Positions 12,201-25,985 of a stretch of 64,000 bases of DNA are shown one piece after another. Position numbers and translations under genes: made by a program. Source of the DNA: Purshia tridentata (taxonomy: Eukaryota; Streptophyta; Magnoliopsida; Rosales; Rosaceae); assembly GCA_003254885.1 (NCBI GenBank), contig QANT01001786.1, positions 62,001 through 126,000 on the forward strand, written 5' to 3'. The notes under the pieces were generated by a model that saw only the letters and a list, made by a program, of their open reading frames with translations, searched no databases and was not told the origin of the DNA. The stretch's first letter is position 1, and each line of letters begins with the position of its first letter.

Positions 12201-15200
12201 TTTAAGACAAAATGGGGACAAGATCGAATAAGACAGTATAAGTTAAACTAGCGGTTTATACAAGAGCTTTTACTTGTTTTCAGACCACTTTTAGTCTATT
12301 ACGCATACCTTTGTTAAGCCAAATTATAATTAACTTGGTTTCCTTAACTTTTTTCTCCTTCGTTTTTTTTTAAATGTTTGTTAAAAGAAAAACAAGATTA
12401 GGGCTGATTACGTACGACGTACGACAGATCAGTTGTCAATTATTACATCTTTCTATAATCTTGTTGAGAGCAGCTTAATAACCAAATTGATATCATTCAA
12501 AGTTGGTTAGTAAGTATCAAAGTCCGATCGAACTTTTGTAGCTTGATGGTTTATGTTTCTATCATCTTTTCTTTTCTGCAAGGAACCGTGTGATTTTCTA
12601 TGAATGGTTTGATTGTGATTGATATGAACCACTTGATATTGGCTACTTATTAGACACACAAGTTAAGAAAGTAAAAGAAATACGACTTTGATTCAGTCTT
12701 ATATACATATACTAATTACACATAAACTTATTTTAAAAGAAATGCTGATATACGACTTTGATTCAGTCTCAATAACTCCAATAGTTAAGCTACTCTTCAA
12801 AACTTAGTCAAACCAAGACTAGCAAGTCAATTTAAACTTTGAAAATAAATTTAAATGATGGATATGAAAATCAAATTGCGTCGATTATTTACTTAATTGA
12901 TTATTTGCGAAATAATTTTTTTTTAAATTAACAGTTTCGATCAATTTTATCATTTAATTGAAAGTTGGATAAAAAATACTGTACTTTTTACGATTCTGAT
13001 CATATACAGATATAGGAATTTGGGCATCACCCACATCAACCTTCTGCTACATATACATGTGCTTAATGGTCGTTCCCCACATATATACCTACCTCTCTAT
13101 ATATGCATGTGTCTAATTGGTTGATATATATATATGAACTAAAAAGTTGTAAAATGTCTCTAGATTGGTCAACACAGAATCAAGTGAGTTGAGAAAGTTT
13201 GCAACAATCGTAACAAGTCCAATTGCTTTTATTGCATGCCGAAGAATTTTGTGGCATGCATGTTGATTGTCGGCAAAGATTCATTATGTTGTGTATCATT
13301 AATGCATCTAATTTTTCAGCTCTCAATAAAGATTTAGTCGGTGTTAGATCCATCCATCCATTATCATATAAGAGTTTGATAATTATGGCATCAAATTTAT
13401 TTTGAGTTCCGCAATGAAGGCATGCATTTCTGCCATGAACTTCATAAACATGTATATATACGTGGGTTGATCTTATTGGCTTCCCTTTGCAGGCAAGACC
13501 AAAGGCCAAAGCAGTCTTTCAATGTTTTCCATGAGATTATTATACAAAAAAGAAAAAAAAACATGCAAATCAAAATTAGGGTTATTGTTATTATCAAAAA
13601 TGCCAAGAATAGTAATGAGCAAAACAAAACTTTCTCTTTTTATGGGTTCACAGCAGCACATGGTAAGTAAACATGGTATTTCCATATTTGGGAATTGACA
13701 GAGTTATATGGGTTGGTCTGTGACCCTTTTTGCCATATCTATTATTTAGCCGACTGTATATATGTCTCAGTTTTTTACTTTTTCATCAACTTTCGGTTTT
13801 TCTATATTTATCTATTTCCTTTATTAATTTGCCTCTCATTAATTTTCAACTTTACAATAATGTCTTTTTAAGTTGGTCATGATTTAGAGGGCATTTTCTA
13901 AACCTTCACACTCACGTCGAAGGTTCCACCGAAAGATCCCCGGCCTAATACCCACAAATGAGGTTGGACGGGCAATTTTGCTCAAGTTAAAATAGAATAA
14001 TCCAAAGCATATAAATTTATAAGGAGGTGAAGAGAAGAGGAACTTAAATTTTTAGGGTCAAATTAAGTAGATATTAAGAATTAATATCCATAAGTATAAT
14101 GCAGAAAGTAGAAACTTCTTTTTTTTTTTTTTGGTGGAATTTTCTACACGTTTTTATGACTAAACCAAACCATTGTCTTTGTCATCAGTTTGTCTATATA
14201 ATTTGACTCAAAAAGGGTCGTTTTTAGTCCTTACCGTGGGCTTTTGTCATATATGTAATGTGTATGCATTCCCTTTTCATTGATAAGGGTCGGAATCAGA
14301 AGCTGTCGTGCATCTAAAAACAGTAAGAGTCTTAAGAGACCATGTAGACCAACCCACTCATGCGTTTATGCGTGTGGAATGGAACCATGAATGCCATCCA
14401 CTTGGCAATGTTTCTCTGTTGAGGGGTACGTTTGTTTGTTTGTTTGTTTGAAGACTGAGGATCAAGCAGTGACTTGTTGCATTAGCTACGACTTTCAACG
14501 GCTTACCACAACACTATTCAATGCAAAAATCCCAATAAAAGCTGACTTTTCCCTTTTTCATATTAATTAACAACATATTCATTATTCACAGTTTCCCTAT
14601 TGGGTAATGTAATGGGTTTGAACCCAAATGGCAAATGCTGCCCCTCAAGGGCCTCAACCCAAATATTATTGTCTCATGCCCTTAAAAGAAGAGTAAAAAA
14701 AGATACCCAATTTGGGAATTGAATGAAACAAAGGTTCCGTAGGTGACCCAAGTACTTGTTGTGAAATTTGGCTATGGTCTTCTAAAATGTGCCTGCAGTG
14801 GAAACATGGTTAAATGCATTCTTCCATGTCAGAAAAGTGGAGTTGAATACTATTCCTTGTGATCTGCATAATGCAAAGGGCCGAGTACTGAACAATGACG
14901 GCTTCTTTGGACCTATCCATGAGCCATAAAACTGTTCAAATAAAAAAGAGGCTAGCTAGGACCTAATTAAGTGGTGCAAGTGCAAGGTTTCATTTCAGCC
15001 GTTTCTGTATTATCCATGAACCAAAGCAAACCATTTTTAGGCTGGCAAAGGCCAATATACATATTATTAATTAATCCCTCTGCTTAATAATTTTTCATAA
15101 ATTTCATTGTATGAAAGACAATATAGGTGGGCCATAACGGATGGGTTATTTGGATTCATTGTAAAATATGAAGTCCATGTATAACTGGCCAAGACTCCAT

Positions 15201-15590
15201 CCAACAACAGCAAGTTTTGTCCTTGTTCTCTGTCTCTATGGCCTCTTAACCGAAAACGTTAATGAACTTTGACTCTCTCATATTATATTCATGCAGTTGG
15301 TGGTGTATATCTCAATTTCAATATGCAACTCCGTCTCCCTCTGAAAATTTTTTAATTTAAAGATTGAGGAGATAAAATTTAGAAGAAGAAACAAATTAAG
15401 CTAACACAAAAAACTTTTGATTATATCTCAAAATCTTACTTCTTGAGAATTAATGAAAGTGGATTTTACACCCATCTCTCACTCACTAGCTTAGGCATAG
15501 CTTTTGCTGGCCGGTCATCACAAAGACACTCTAGTCCCTCCAAAAGTATCCCCCACTATGTTCAAAGCTCCAACCCCAGACAGTCCTAAC
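9205..15590. other. Gene-poor intergenic region, 9.2-15.6 kb
   Basis: About 6.4 kb of AT-rich sequence without a supported gene. The first part is the 3' UTR of the SR gene. Short open frames here have no family resemblance and no splice context. Visible items: an A14 run near 9978, a 19-bp direct repeat (TACGACTTTGATTCAGTCT at 12681 and 12751), two copies of TGTGGCTTATTAATAAAG about 100 bp apart near 10.9 kb, and a TTTG tetranucleotide repeat at 14431. Nothing resembles a tRNA or a known miRNA precursor. Confidence 0.6.
14431..14450. repeat. TTTG tetranucleotide microsatellite
   Basis: Five perfect TTTG units, about 1.2 kb upstream of the MATE gene. Confidence 0.9.
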
Positions 15591-15593
15591 CCC

Positions 15594-15600
15594 TATATAA
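15594..15600 (+). promoter_or_regulatory. TATA box of the MATE transporter gene
   Basis: CCCTATATAAACCCC lies 103 bp before the ATG. It is followed at about the expected distance by a CT-rich leader (CT run near 15638-15655), which is the usual layout for a plant TATA promoter. Transcription probably begins near 15625-15640. Confidence 0.7.
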
Positions 15601-15702
15601 ACCCCTCCACCACCCTCCTCTTAAGACCCCCCTACAATCTCTCTCTCTCTCTCTCTGTGTACAAGTTTACTTACTATTCCCAATTAGGGTCAGTACTTGA
15701 TA

Positions 15703-17418
15703 ATGTGTAAGCTGACATCTCCTTCTCTCTGCCGCAATGGCAAGTCAGATGACCATCCTTACCTTGCATCAGTTAAAGACTCAGAAGACCCCAAATCGCT
15801 TATTACTACCCCATTGATCTCCAAAACCCCAACACCACCATCCAAACAAGTAGAACAAACTCAACCACAACTAAAAGTAGAGAAACCCCACAAATCCCAT
15901 TTCTCTCTTGCTTTCAAAGAAGCCAATTCGATAGCCAAAATAGCTTTCCCAATGATACTCACCGGCCTTTTACTCTATTCCCGGTCAATGATCTCCATGC
16001 TCTTTCTCGGCCGCCTCGGCGACCTGGCCTTAGCCGGTGGTTCCCTCGCCGTCGGCTTCGCCAACATCACCGGATACTCAATCCTCTCTGGCCTTGCCAT
16101 GGGAATGGAACCCATTTGCGGCCAAGCTTTTGGAGCCAAAAGGCATACTCTGCTTGGCCTCTCTCTGCAGAGAACAGTGCTACTCCTTGCATTTACTTCC
16201 ATACCCATTTCCCTTCTCTGGCTCAACATGAAGAAAATCCTCCTCCTTTGTGGCCAAGACGAAGCTATTGCCACAGAAGCTCAATCATACCTCCTCTGCT
16301 CTCTTCCTGACCTCCTGGCACAGTCTCTGCTTCACCCATTGAGAATCTACCTCAGAAGTCAATCAATTACTCTGCCTCTCACATTTTGTGCCACTCTAGC
16401 AATTGTGCTCCACATTCCCATCAATTACTTTCTTGTTGCACACCTCAATTTGGGAATCAAAGGGGTTGCTCTAAGTGGGGTTTGGTCCAACTTCAATCTT
16501 GTAGCTTCTTTAATCCTCTACATCATAATTTCTGGTGTCCACAAGAAAACTTGGGGTGGGATTTCCAGGGACTGTTTTAGAGAATGGAAGACCCTTCTCA
16601 ATTTGGCCATACCAAGCTGCATTTCAGTCTGCCTAGAATGGTGGTGGTACGAGATCATGATTTTGCTCTGCGGTTTGTTACTGAACCCCAGAGCAACAGT
16701 TGCTTCAATGGGCATTTTGATCCAAACCACAGCCTTAATCTACATCTTCCCCTCATCTCTAAGCTTCAGTGTTTCCACTCGTGTTGGTAACGAAATAGGC
16801 GCAAACAACCCCAAAAAGGCAAAGCTTGCGGCCATTGTAGGACTATGTTGTAGCTTCATACTTGGCCTCACAGCACTAATCTTTGCAGTGATGGTCAGGA
16901 AAATATGGGCCAGCATGTTCACACATGACCAGGAGATCATAACCCTGACATCATTGGTGTTGCCCATAATTGGGCTTTGCGAGCTGGGAAATTGTCCGCA
17001 GACAACAGGGTGTGGTGTGCTGAGAGGGACAGCAAGGCCCAAAGTTGGAGCAAACATAAACTTGGGGTGCTTTTACATTGTGGGAATGCCAGTGGCGGTG
17101 GGTTTTGGGTTCTTTGCAGGGTTAGATTTTATGGGGCTGTGGCTTGGACTTTTGGCGGCGCAGGGCTGCTGTGCTCTAACCATGTTGGTGGTTTTGGGTC
17201 GTACGGATTGGGAGTTTGAGGCACAGAGAGCAAGAGAGCTGACTTGGGGGGATGAAGCAGTGGTTGTTGGTGGTGGTGTTGATGACAGCGAAGAGGTTGA
17301 GGAAGACAAGCCAAACAAAGCTGAAATCAAGGAAGATTGTTTATTTTTATTAGGTGATTTAGATTACGTTAGTGATGATGATAATAATAATAATAACAAT
17401 AATGAATCACATGTTTAA
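15703..17418 (+). CDS. DTX50: MATE efflux transporter (DETOXIFICATION 48-52 group, probable DTX50)
   Basis: Integral membrane protein, 571 residues, single exon, as in this DTX subgroup. MATE carriers exchange organic solutes for protons or sodium; members of this clade act at the plasma membrane or in endosomal and Golgi membranes, and Arabidopsis DTX50 has been linked to abscisic acid efflux. The first 65 or so residues are hydrophilic and Pro/Thr-rich. About twelve hydrophobic helices follow, with family motifs such as MGMEPICGQAFGAK, EWWWYEIMILLCGLL, STRVGNEIGANNPKKAK and GCGVLRGTARPKVGA. The acidic tail ends in a DDD-Asn run encoded by an AAT repeat. ATG 15703 is the first Met in frame after the TATA box and leader. 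The choice of DTX50 over DTX48, 49, 51 or 52 rests mainly on its place next to an RS41-like gene, as in Arabidopsis. Confidence 0.93.
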   Translation: MCKLTSPSLCRNGKSDDHPYLASVKDSEDPKSLITTPLISKTPTPPSKQVEQTQPQLKVEKPHKSHFSLAFKEANSIAKIAFPMILTGLLLYSRSMISMLFLGRLGDLALAGGSLAVGFANITGYSILSGLAMGMEPICGQAFGAKRHTLLGLSLQRTVLLLAFTSIPISLLWLNMKKILLLCGQDEAIATEAQSYLLCSLPDLLAQSLLHPLRIYLRSQSITLPLTFCATLAIVLHIPINYFLVAHLNLGIKGVALSGVWSNFNLVASLILYIIISGVHKKTWGGISRDCFREWKTLLNLAIPSCISVCLEWWWYEIMILLCGLLLNPRATVASMGILIQTTALIYIFPSSLSFSVSTRVGNEIGANNPKKAKLAAIVGLCCSFILGLTALIFAVMVRKIWASMFTHDQEIITLTSLVLPIIGLCELGNCPQTTGCGVLRGTARPKVGANINLGCFYIVGMPVAVGFGFFAGLDFMGLWLGLLAAQGCCALTMLVVLGRTDWEFEAQRARELTWGDEAVVVGGGVDDSEEVEEDKPNKAEIKEDCLFLLGDLDYVSDDDNNNNNNNESHV

Positions 17419-17440
17419 TTTATCCTTTCTTCTTCTTTTT

Positions 17441-17470
17441 GGGGGGGGTGGGGGGGACTGGGGAGGGAGG
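17441..17470 (+). other. G-quadruplex-like tract in the 3' UTR
   Basis: Thirty bases holding G runs of 8, 7, 4, 3 and 2, separated by one to three bases. It lies 22 bases after the stop codon of the MATE gene, on the coding strand, so it would be present in the mRNA. Four or more G runs with short spacers fit the G-quadruplex pattern. Confidence 0.75.
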
Positions 17471-17970
17471 TTCTGTGTATAGTACAGGGTGCATGTAGAG
17501 GAAGAAGAGTTTGTTGTTTTTTGGGATGGCAGGTCTTACTTTTTGATACATGGGAGTGAAATTCAACTGCAATCTGTACAATGAATGTTGAATTTTACAG
17601 GGAAGTAGCAAAATTACATGGTCTGGATTCAAGAACAGACATCCCACCACCCTTTTCTGTATTTTGTACTCAGATAGAAAGAAATTGAAAGAAGATCATT
17701 TATATACCAGACTCTGAATTTTTTCTTGTTTGATGGAAAATATGGAGCAGAAATTAAACATTATTCAATGAATCTTATTCACAGTTCATACAGTTTACAG
17801 TCAGATACTCAGATATAATCATATAACAAAAAAGAATACAGGGTATCCTCTTAAAGTTTGAATTGGTACATTAAGTGTAACCAAAAGGTTAAATATGACA
17901 CATGACCAGTCGGTCCAACTCCCTTTTTCCTACAAGGGAGAAAAAATATATAAGCAGTTAGTTTAAAAAA

Positions 17971-18371
17971 TTTAAACTTTATTACAAGTTATACACCTAA
18001 ATTATGACTTTGTTTGCACTTCATGTAATGTACCGCCTTTATCTAAATTCGTCAATAATTCTATTAAAAGTATATGTATTTTAGTAAATTTTTAAGTATG
18101 GAAAGAATATTTTTTGGTACAAATAGTATTGCTCTTCAACATATCTCATGGGGATTCGAAAAGACTAAATATCCCTTACAATTTACTTGAAAAGACTAAA
18201 ATACCCTTATTTTAAACAGAAATATTGACGGAATTTGACAAATGTGGCACAGTGCAAATTTTTTAAAATTAAAGTAATAAATTGATTCAATTTTTAATTC
18301 GAGTGGTGAAGTGCAAACGAGATCATAATCTAAGTAAGTGATTTGTTAAAAAGCCTAGCTAAAGTTTAATA
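17971..18371. mobile_element. Degenerate foldback element (candidate MITE)
   Basis: The left end (TTAAACTTTATTACAAG, then CTAAATTATGACTTTGTTTG and CACTTCA) reappears on the minus strand from the right end (TTAAACTTTA, then CTTAGATTATGATCTCG and TTTGCACTTCA). Further in, CGTCAATAATTCTATT pairs with CGTCAATATTTCTGTT. The arms are worn, with small indels, and I could not find a clean target duplication, so the class is unknown. Confidence 0.5.
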
Positions 18372-21300
18372 AAAGTTGGAGCCCCATAAAAAATTCTGTA
18401 TATTAATTACAAGTTGTTGTGGCAACCAATCAAATGAAGGATTGAGGGTAATTTTCTGAATGTAAAATGTTAAAAACATAAACATTAATTTGAGACCTGG
18501 CCTGGTCGGTGCAGAAATCTAGGCGGCCACAAGTGCAAGAGATACAGTTTCTCTCTTTTCCTTTCAGACATGTATGTAAGAAGTATATACCTTTTTTTAG
18601 TAACATGCATTATGATTCATTATGATGATGTAGTGGTATTTAAGTTTGAGTAGTAGTAGTACTTCACATGCAATTGAAATGAATTAATTAGAATACATAA
18701 CATGCAGTACTGTACATTAATTGACTAGTATTGAAAGAAATAGGGTTAGCTGCTGTTAGCCGTAGTATCATGAAATTGGGAATCTTACCAATACTGATGA
18801 ATACAATTGCTGAATTGGTGATGAATGATGATAGTATTCACTACAAAAAGTAGTGCAACTTGGGCCTCAACTTGCAAAAACTCCTCAAATCACAGAGTCA
18901 GCAACTACGTTCAGTTTCAAATCTCTGACAAGACCAGCTTCCTTAATTTTCCAACACCTCTCTTGCTTTTCTTAATTTGTCTGTAATCACAAATCAGAAT
19001 CCCACATAGTACAGTTGGAACCTAATTACCTGGGAATCAATCAATATGCATGCCATTATACCTTAATTCATCATCAATAAATTAATTGGTTTTTTTATTT
19101 CTTTATTTATTATTCTATTTTCAGCCCCCATAAGGCCAAAAAAGAAAGAATTAATAATTAATAAAGGCTACTATATTGCGCTGAGCAAAAAACGACAACA
19201 AAGTTTGACTTCATATTCGGTTACAAAACAATGGCTCTTTGCCATTGACTTTTAACATTTGCTTAATTATTTAATTATGGGTGAAGACATTTTGTTTGTC
19301 GCATCAGATCAACAGGCAACAGCGTGGAAATGAAATTGATCAGATTTTGCATATGCGAAGGTCAAAGTTTATGATATAAATTAATCGTCGTAATTAATAC
19401 ATGCATTGGTTGAAAAGGCATCTAATTATGAATTTGGTTTCTTTAAAATATTTTGGATGGTATCATGCATATATATATATATATATGTATATAGGATGCA
19501 TGGATCAAATTAATTAAATGGTGAATTTATAATTTCTTTACAACTACTACCTGCAGTGTGTTTGATAATTATATACTAAGCCTCGTAACAAGGTAGCTGA
19601 TCGATTAATTATAATTTGGTTAATATAAATAAGTTATCGCATATATAGAAGTTTGAATTGTAGAGTAAGAGTGGCCTTTACTTCTGGAAATTAAAATGAC
19701 AAGGACAAGAGTGCTGGAATTACGTAGTGCATGTGGTGTTGACTCAGGTGTTGAAGTCTTGAAGCCAGTTAAGTACCCAATATTTTATAGTGCCGGGCTG
19801 GTTGGTCAAATGAATTATAGAGATAGATCCCCATGCAGATAAATGTGCTAGGATGCTAGCTACCAAATGCATAAGACACAGTAGCTGGAGGCCATGCATC
19901 AACATGGTTGACCTTCTTTTTCTTATTCTACATCCTGATGTAACTTGTCTGGATACAATATCTACCCATATATTTACAAATATATAGTACCATACGTTAC
20001 ATAAATCTTGATATAAGTACATGTATGCATGCATGCATGTACTTGGGCACTCATATATATATATATGATTGACCAGACAAAAAATTTTCTTTCATTAAGA
20101 TATATTGTGACATATGTACCTCATTAAGGCCACCGGCCTAAACTTGATACAAGTGTTCATTTATCAACTAAATATTGGCATATTAATATCTCTTTTCTTA
20201 AAATTAGAAGAGATCTTAAATTTAACTTTTCGAACCTGGTCGCAAGGTAAACAAAAAAGAAGGTATTAGTTCATCTTGTACACAAACTTAATTACAAATT
20301 TACAAGTGGAATGGTTCAGCTCAAATGTCAGCTTCAGCGAGCTTGCCTTGATGGTCAATGATAACAATGAAAATGGGTCTTTCAATTCTATTAGCTCGAG
20401 ATGTAAAATGACTCTTACCTCTATTGAGTGAAGATTTAGCAGTAACTAGATAATAAAATTTATTATATAAATTGAAAAGATGACGTAAGGTGCGATCGAT
20501 CATATCACCACTCAAGATTTTTAATTAATTATCCCTATTTCTTTGATTTTATTAATTTCTAGGATAATCTAATCATTCCGCCGTCGCCTCACCCAAAGCA
20601 GTTAATTCAGAATGATATATAAACAAGTTAAAAGAATGTATATTATTGTATTGGGTAAATTAATGTCACAACTTCAAATTTGAGGAACCAATCCCTATAC
20701 CCTCTTCCTAATAGAGAGGAGACGCACCTTAATGGGGATTTACACTCAAACTAATTAAACAATTGTAATTACGTTTCTATTTCTTTGACTATTCTTGGTA
20801 CGTTCAAATTAAAGATAGGGATATCGATTCACTTTAACTAGACTCATTTTAAACTTACTTAGATTAGAGGGCTCAAGCAGAGCAGTCGCCTTACTGTACT
20901 CTATATAATTAATTAATAATTGGAAAACTTATAAGTTCAAGAACTAGGAATTTATTCGATTGTATACATATATAATACACGAAATTTTCACTTGTACTTA
21001 TATACATATATATATATATATGTATATATTTATGAATTAATGGCTTTATCTCTTTTTCCAAAATAAAAGAGACGGTGCGTACGTACGTTAGACCCAATTA
21101 TGAAGTACAATGGTGGGCAAGGCAGCTCTTAAAAGCCACGAAGGTGAAGAATATTGTCTAATGGAGGAAGGATGATGATTACATGGCAAAAAAATTTGTC
21201 ATTATTTTAAAGGACATCTTACGATATACTAGAGGCTAGTTGTCAAACTGACTATGTTTAAATTTTTTATATTTGTGATTTATGTGATCTTTAATTGTGT

Positions 21301-24300
21301 CAGTCTATTAATTAATAAATCTATTGTACTTTTATCGTTCTCAAATAGGTTAACATTTTCGGTCGAGTCCAATCCATTTATTGCTATATCGTGCTTCTGT
21401 TGGCAATATCTGTTTTGTGCTTATATTATATAATATTATATTTCTTTTAATCATTTTATATTCATAGTATGCTTATGTCAATCTCACTCATTTTATACTG
21501 TTAAGAGAAATTTTATATTAAAAATGTGAGGATTTTTTAGTAATTTATAAGAATTTGAACTATTTCTCTTATTATAAATTAATTTTGATATGAATGTTCA
21601 GATTTTTGTATATACCTCTATGAATACAATAAATTAGAATTTAATAGAAAATGCAAGCAAAGGCGTGAAAATATGAAACACATATAACATAAATAGCGCG
21701 CCAAGCTATAATATTTAAGATCAGTGATTCATGCATGAGCTGCATGGGTGTGGTGGTTAGGCATAAGAATCAATTTAAAAGATTTGCATGGGGTATGGGA
21801 CTGATTAATTAAGTATATCTTCTCCGTTTTTTTATATAGTATTTTATGACCAATTTAATTAGGCCGGCAGTCTTTGCTGCATTTATGCATGCAAAGTGTA
21901 AAATAATTAATTAGGACATTATTTAGTCAAAAGAGTATAAAAAAAAACAATGGCATTTTTATTTCTTGGTTATGTAAAACTAATTATTCACTAATCAATT
22001 AAACAAAAGCCTAATTCGAAGAATCAAGAGAATAAAAAATGAGGGCGTGAACATGCCTGCAGCCGATCGAAATGTCAATAAAGAGATCGAGTTTATTGGC
22101 TGCGGCCGAGCTGCCGCCAGCTGGCAGCATGCGAGCATCTGACATCTACCTATTAATTTGTTTGTGTGTGTTTCTTTTCCATTATATATTCTTGATTCTA
22201 AAATTTATAATTGAATTTTATCATAATAATCCACGTGATTCTAATAATAAAATAAAATTAAAATCGTTCAAGAATCAAGACGTTTGTGAGTTGGTGACGG
22301 TTTGGGTTAAATAAGAATATAAATAAGTAATCTTCCATGCCTTTGTTGTGACTGTTAGAGGAGTTACCAATCCATATATTGTCCCATTTATGTTAGATAT
22401 ATATTTTAGCCTTCCCGATATTTTACGTCCCAATCGATATCTTTCTACAATCAAATTGGCAATAAAATCCATTTTTGGATAACAGCCTCAACCTAATTAA
22501 TTTATGAGTACCATCTTATTTACTTATATATGTGCTATTCACATGCACATATATCAAATAATTAAAAGATTTAAAATTGAATCTTCTTTCAATAAAGTGG
22601 ACAGATTTATGGGTTGGGACTTGAGAGAAGGCGTGTCATACCTCAAATCGATCGCATTGTACATACCATGCTGACAATATATTAGGGGCAAAAATTCAAC
22701 ATGATAATAAGGTTGTGAACAAGATTATTATTGATTTATGCAAATTAATTTGGTTTCATCTTTCCTCAGTTAGATTATTTTCACATGCATGCCATGATTC
22801 ATGATGAGAGTATCTAAGTATAAAGCATGCATGTGCGCTGATGAGGCTGATGAATTTTAAGAACATTAAATAAATCATGAAGAATATAAATTGATCAAGA
22901 TAATGAAGCTGCCCCAGGTACAGCTCGATCCAAATATCAATTAGGTTACTCATGCTAGCCATATATATAGCTGCATGTTAATGCACCATGCATCTTGCTA
23001 GCTACATGCATTGCAACATTTAATTACTATTTAATGTTTATGAACAATTAATTAAAATGAAATTTACGAAAACTGGCCTTACGTATGATATGGACAATTA
23101 AATCCGGATTTTTTTTTTGCTGAAAGGACAAGTGCTGCTATCACTCGATCAGTTAGCCACTTCTCAGCAAGCCAGCAGGTAACTTATTTGCTACCTAATA
23201 TATTTCATCATTATAATTTAGAAAATAATAAAATAAAAATAAAATAAACTAAAACAACATTCGGAAATCTAACAATACGGTAATACCATATATATAATAA
23301 ATAAAAAGGTAGCTGCAATTTAAAATTAAAGATATGTTTAGTGGCATCATATGTGTGATATATTCATAGAATCTTCTAAACATATTCATGAGAATGGAAT
23401 TTAGAGCCTACAATTTCAAACTCATGCAGACTGTACATGCAGTATCTTGCTGCTTGTTGAAGTCCATGTCATTCTCCAATATTAATTCCGGTGCATTAAT
23501 AATGTTTTTTGAATTCTAAGATTGTGCACTCGTAATCATCATTCATCGGTACTTATATATAATTGGTAGAACATGAGCAGACAAGATAAAACAAATATAT
23601 ATCAAAGGAAATTAACCCAACTGATTGAACTTGCCCCAGTAGCTAGCTACTGCCTAGTCATATATATTATGATCGAAATTTTTAAAAATAAATGGTGACG
23701 TTGATGACACTTGAAAGTAACTTACTCTGCTCAATTGATTCCAAAAATTATGTGGTGCAATTTTGCACGCTGCAAACCCTGCAATATGTAGCTATTTGGA
23801 TAGCTACGTGTTTGCTTATGGGTTCAATCATGCTGCCCCACGTCCAAATCGCACAGGGCGGACGATTTCTGATGCACCCGCATCCACCTTTTAAAATTAA
23901 GTAAATAACTTTACTGTTTCTTTCTCTTTATTTATTTATTTTTATATATATATATAGGTCTTTCATATGTGAGATCTCACGTTTAGATTTATTTTGTGAG
24001 ATGAGACGGTTGGACTAACTCCACTCTATATAATTATAATACATATTGTCTATTTAATTTGTAGGCCTTTATATATTTGTAGTTTTTTATTCATAGATTA
24101 TTATTGTAAATAATTAGTCAAATTAAAAATTATTTGTCTATTTAATTTGATCAAACAAATATATGAATTAAATGTTTTCAATAAAAACTTTTATTTATTA
24201 TAGGCAAATTATTTTCAATTTAATTAATTTTTTACAAAAAAAATTTACAAATAGAAACCAAAAAAAATACGGTTCAAATTATATACTCTATATATATATA

Positions 24301-24980
24301 CATTCCAACTTCATGACAGTTTAGTTTAGTTAATTAGATAGTTTAGTACTTGTGGCTTCATTGATGTTAACCCACTAATTAACAGATCGAGACGTGTGGG
24401 ATAATGGACATGAGATGTGCGTCCATCGTGGAGGTATATAATTAAATTAATTAACCTTTCCCAAAGATTATGTCATATAGTTGTTCAACTTTTAAGATTT
24501 GGTACAAAATCAAAACTTACCTTTGGAGTACATTAAGGAAGGTCTAATATAATTTCATGTTAATTTTACCCTCCATTAATTATTGGTTTTAAGATTATTC
24601 CTATACTTATCTACCCACACCATAGTATATAAATATATTAATTAGATGACGTAATGACAGTCAATGACATGAGGCGCATTAATAGTACTGAGACACGAAA
24701 ATTAGAGTTCATTTTCAAGATGATGGCATGTAATTAGGTTTCTGATCCGGGAAGTTGAAGATATATAATGGGCCACTTAGTATATACTTTAATTTAATAC
24801 TCGAGTAGTGAAAGTGTCTATCAATCTTTAATCAGCTGACATATGTAATTAACACCATACATGCTATAGCAATTAGCAACATCTAAACCCAATTAGCTAC
24901 TTGTCCCAACATCCTAGTGTAAGGTCATATTCTGGAACTGCTGTACTTACGTGGAAGTGGAACTAACTCCATCTCCGTGT

Positions 24981-25002
24981 TTAATTAATTAATTAATTAA
25001 TT
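24981..25002. repeat. TTAA tetranucleotide repeat
   Basis: Five or more TTAA units in a row in the gene desert. Confidence 0.85.
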
Positions 25003-25310
25003 ATAATTATATGTATGGTCAATATTATTGGTCAGCTAGTTTGCAGTTATCTTGTATCATGCGGCTGCAAGCCCTTTAAATTAGTTTAAGTAGCGAGGGA
25101 TGGTGATTATAATATTTCAGATCGAGTTCAATCCTCTAATATAACCTTAAAGAATGCGGCTCTATTTCTATATCTCATAAGACATAGTTTAGGGGGGCCG
25201 GTATATAAATAAACGATTTTACTGTGGTCTCTCTAAATTCCAAATATATCATTTAGCGTAATTCACGATTTTATAAATAAGATGAATGAATTTAATTAGT
25301 AGCTAAAGTT

Positions 25311-25450
25311 GAAGTCGAAGGGATGAATTAATGTGAATTGTGGAGTGTGTGGACGGAAAGAGGGAGAAGAGAAGGTGGTGGCACCCTCCCGAGGGGACAA
25401 GATCGACGGCGCAAACTCTGTAGGCTTTGAGGGATCGAAGCAACTAATTA
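25311..25450. other. GC-rich island A, similar to island B
   Basis: A patch clearly richer in GC than its surroundings. It shares ordered blocks with 28431-28510: GTGGCACCCTCC versus GTGGTACCCTCC, GGGGACAA versus GGAGACAA, GTAGGCT in both, and CGAAGCAAC in both. Minus-strand open frames exist in both islands but their translations are only weakly alike. Not recognised as any known gene or RNA. Confidence 0.45.
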
Positions 25451-25950
25451 ACCAACACAGGGTTCGGAACTTGGGAATAGGCAATTAATATTAATTAGTT
25501 AGGCTCTCCACAAACCCTGAAAGACCATAACACCACCACCTACTTAATTAATTACCATTATCTTAATTGATTCATCTTAATTATTAAGATTACTTGTTGA
25601 TATTTGATAAATCCGAATGGTCGCAAGCAATCTGTGTCAACTTCAGCTACATGGACCTCTTGGAGGCCATCAAAAGCCAAAGCCAAAGGCCATCTCTACT
25701 TTCTTATTTCTCTCTCTCATCCTTTAGATTCTTTTAGACTGAACTTCAGATTCTTTTCCCCTTTTGGCACAGATTCTTCATTTATTTATTTCAGTTAAAA
25801 GCAGTGCATACGTAATACAATAGACTGGCCGGACCTTCTTTCTATTTTGGAGGAGAGAGTAGAGGAATAAATATACGGCTCAAGAAAAAATATTATGTAC
25901 TATTAGTAAAAGGCATATTGCTTTGATGCTTCATGTGGGAATTGGGATGC

Positions 25951-25954
<4 letters not shown>

Positions 25955-25982
<28 letters not shown>
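25955..25982. repeat. AT dinucleotide microsatellite
   Basis: Fourteen uninterrupted AT units. Confidence 0.9.

Positions 25983-25985
<3 letters not shown>

Noticed and set aside
14600-14625. GGGTTTGAACCC, which looks like a tRNA T-arm on the minus strand
   Set aside because: No acceptor stem, D-arm or anticodon arm could be fitted around it.
22905-22920. TGAAGCTGCC, the start of miR167
   Set aside because: Only ten bases match and the following bases (CCAGG) do not; no paired star arm is visible.
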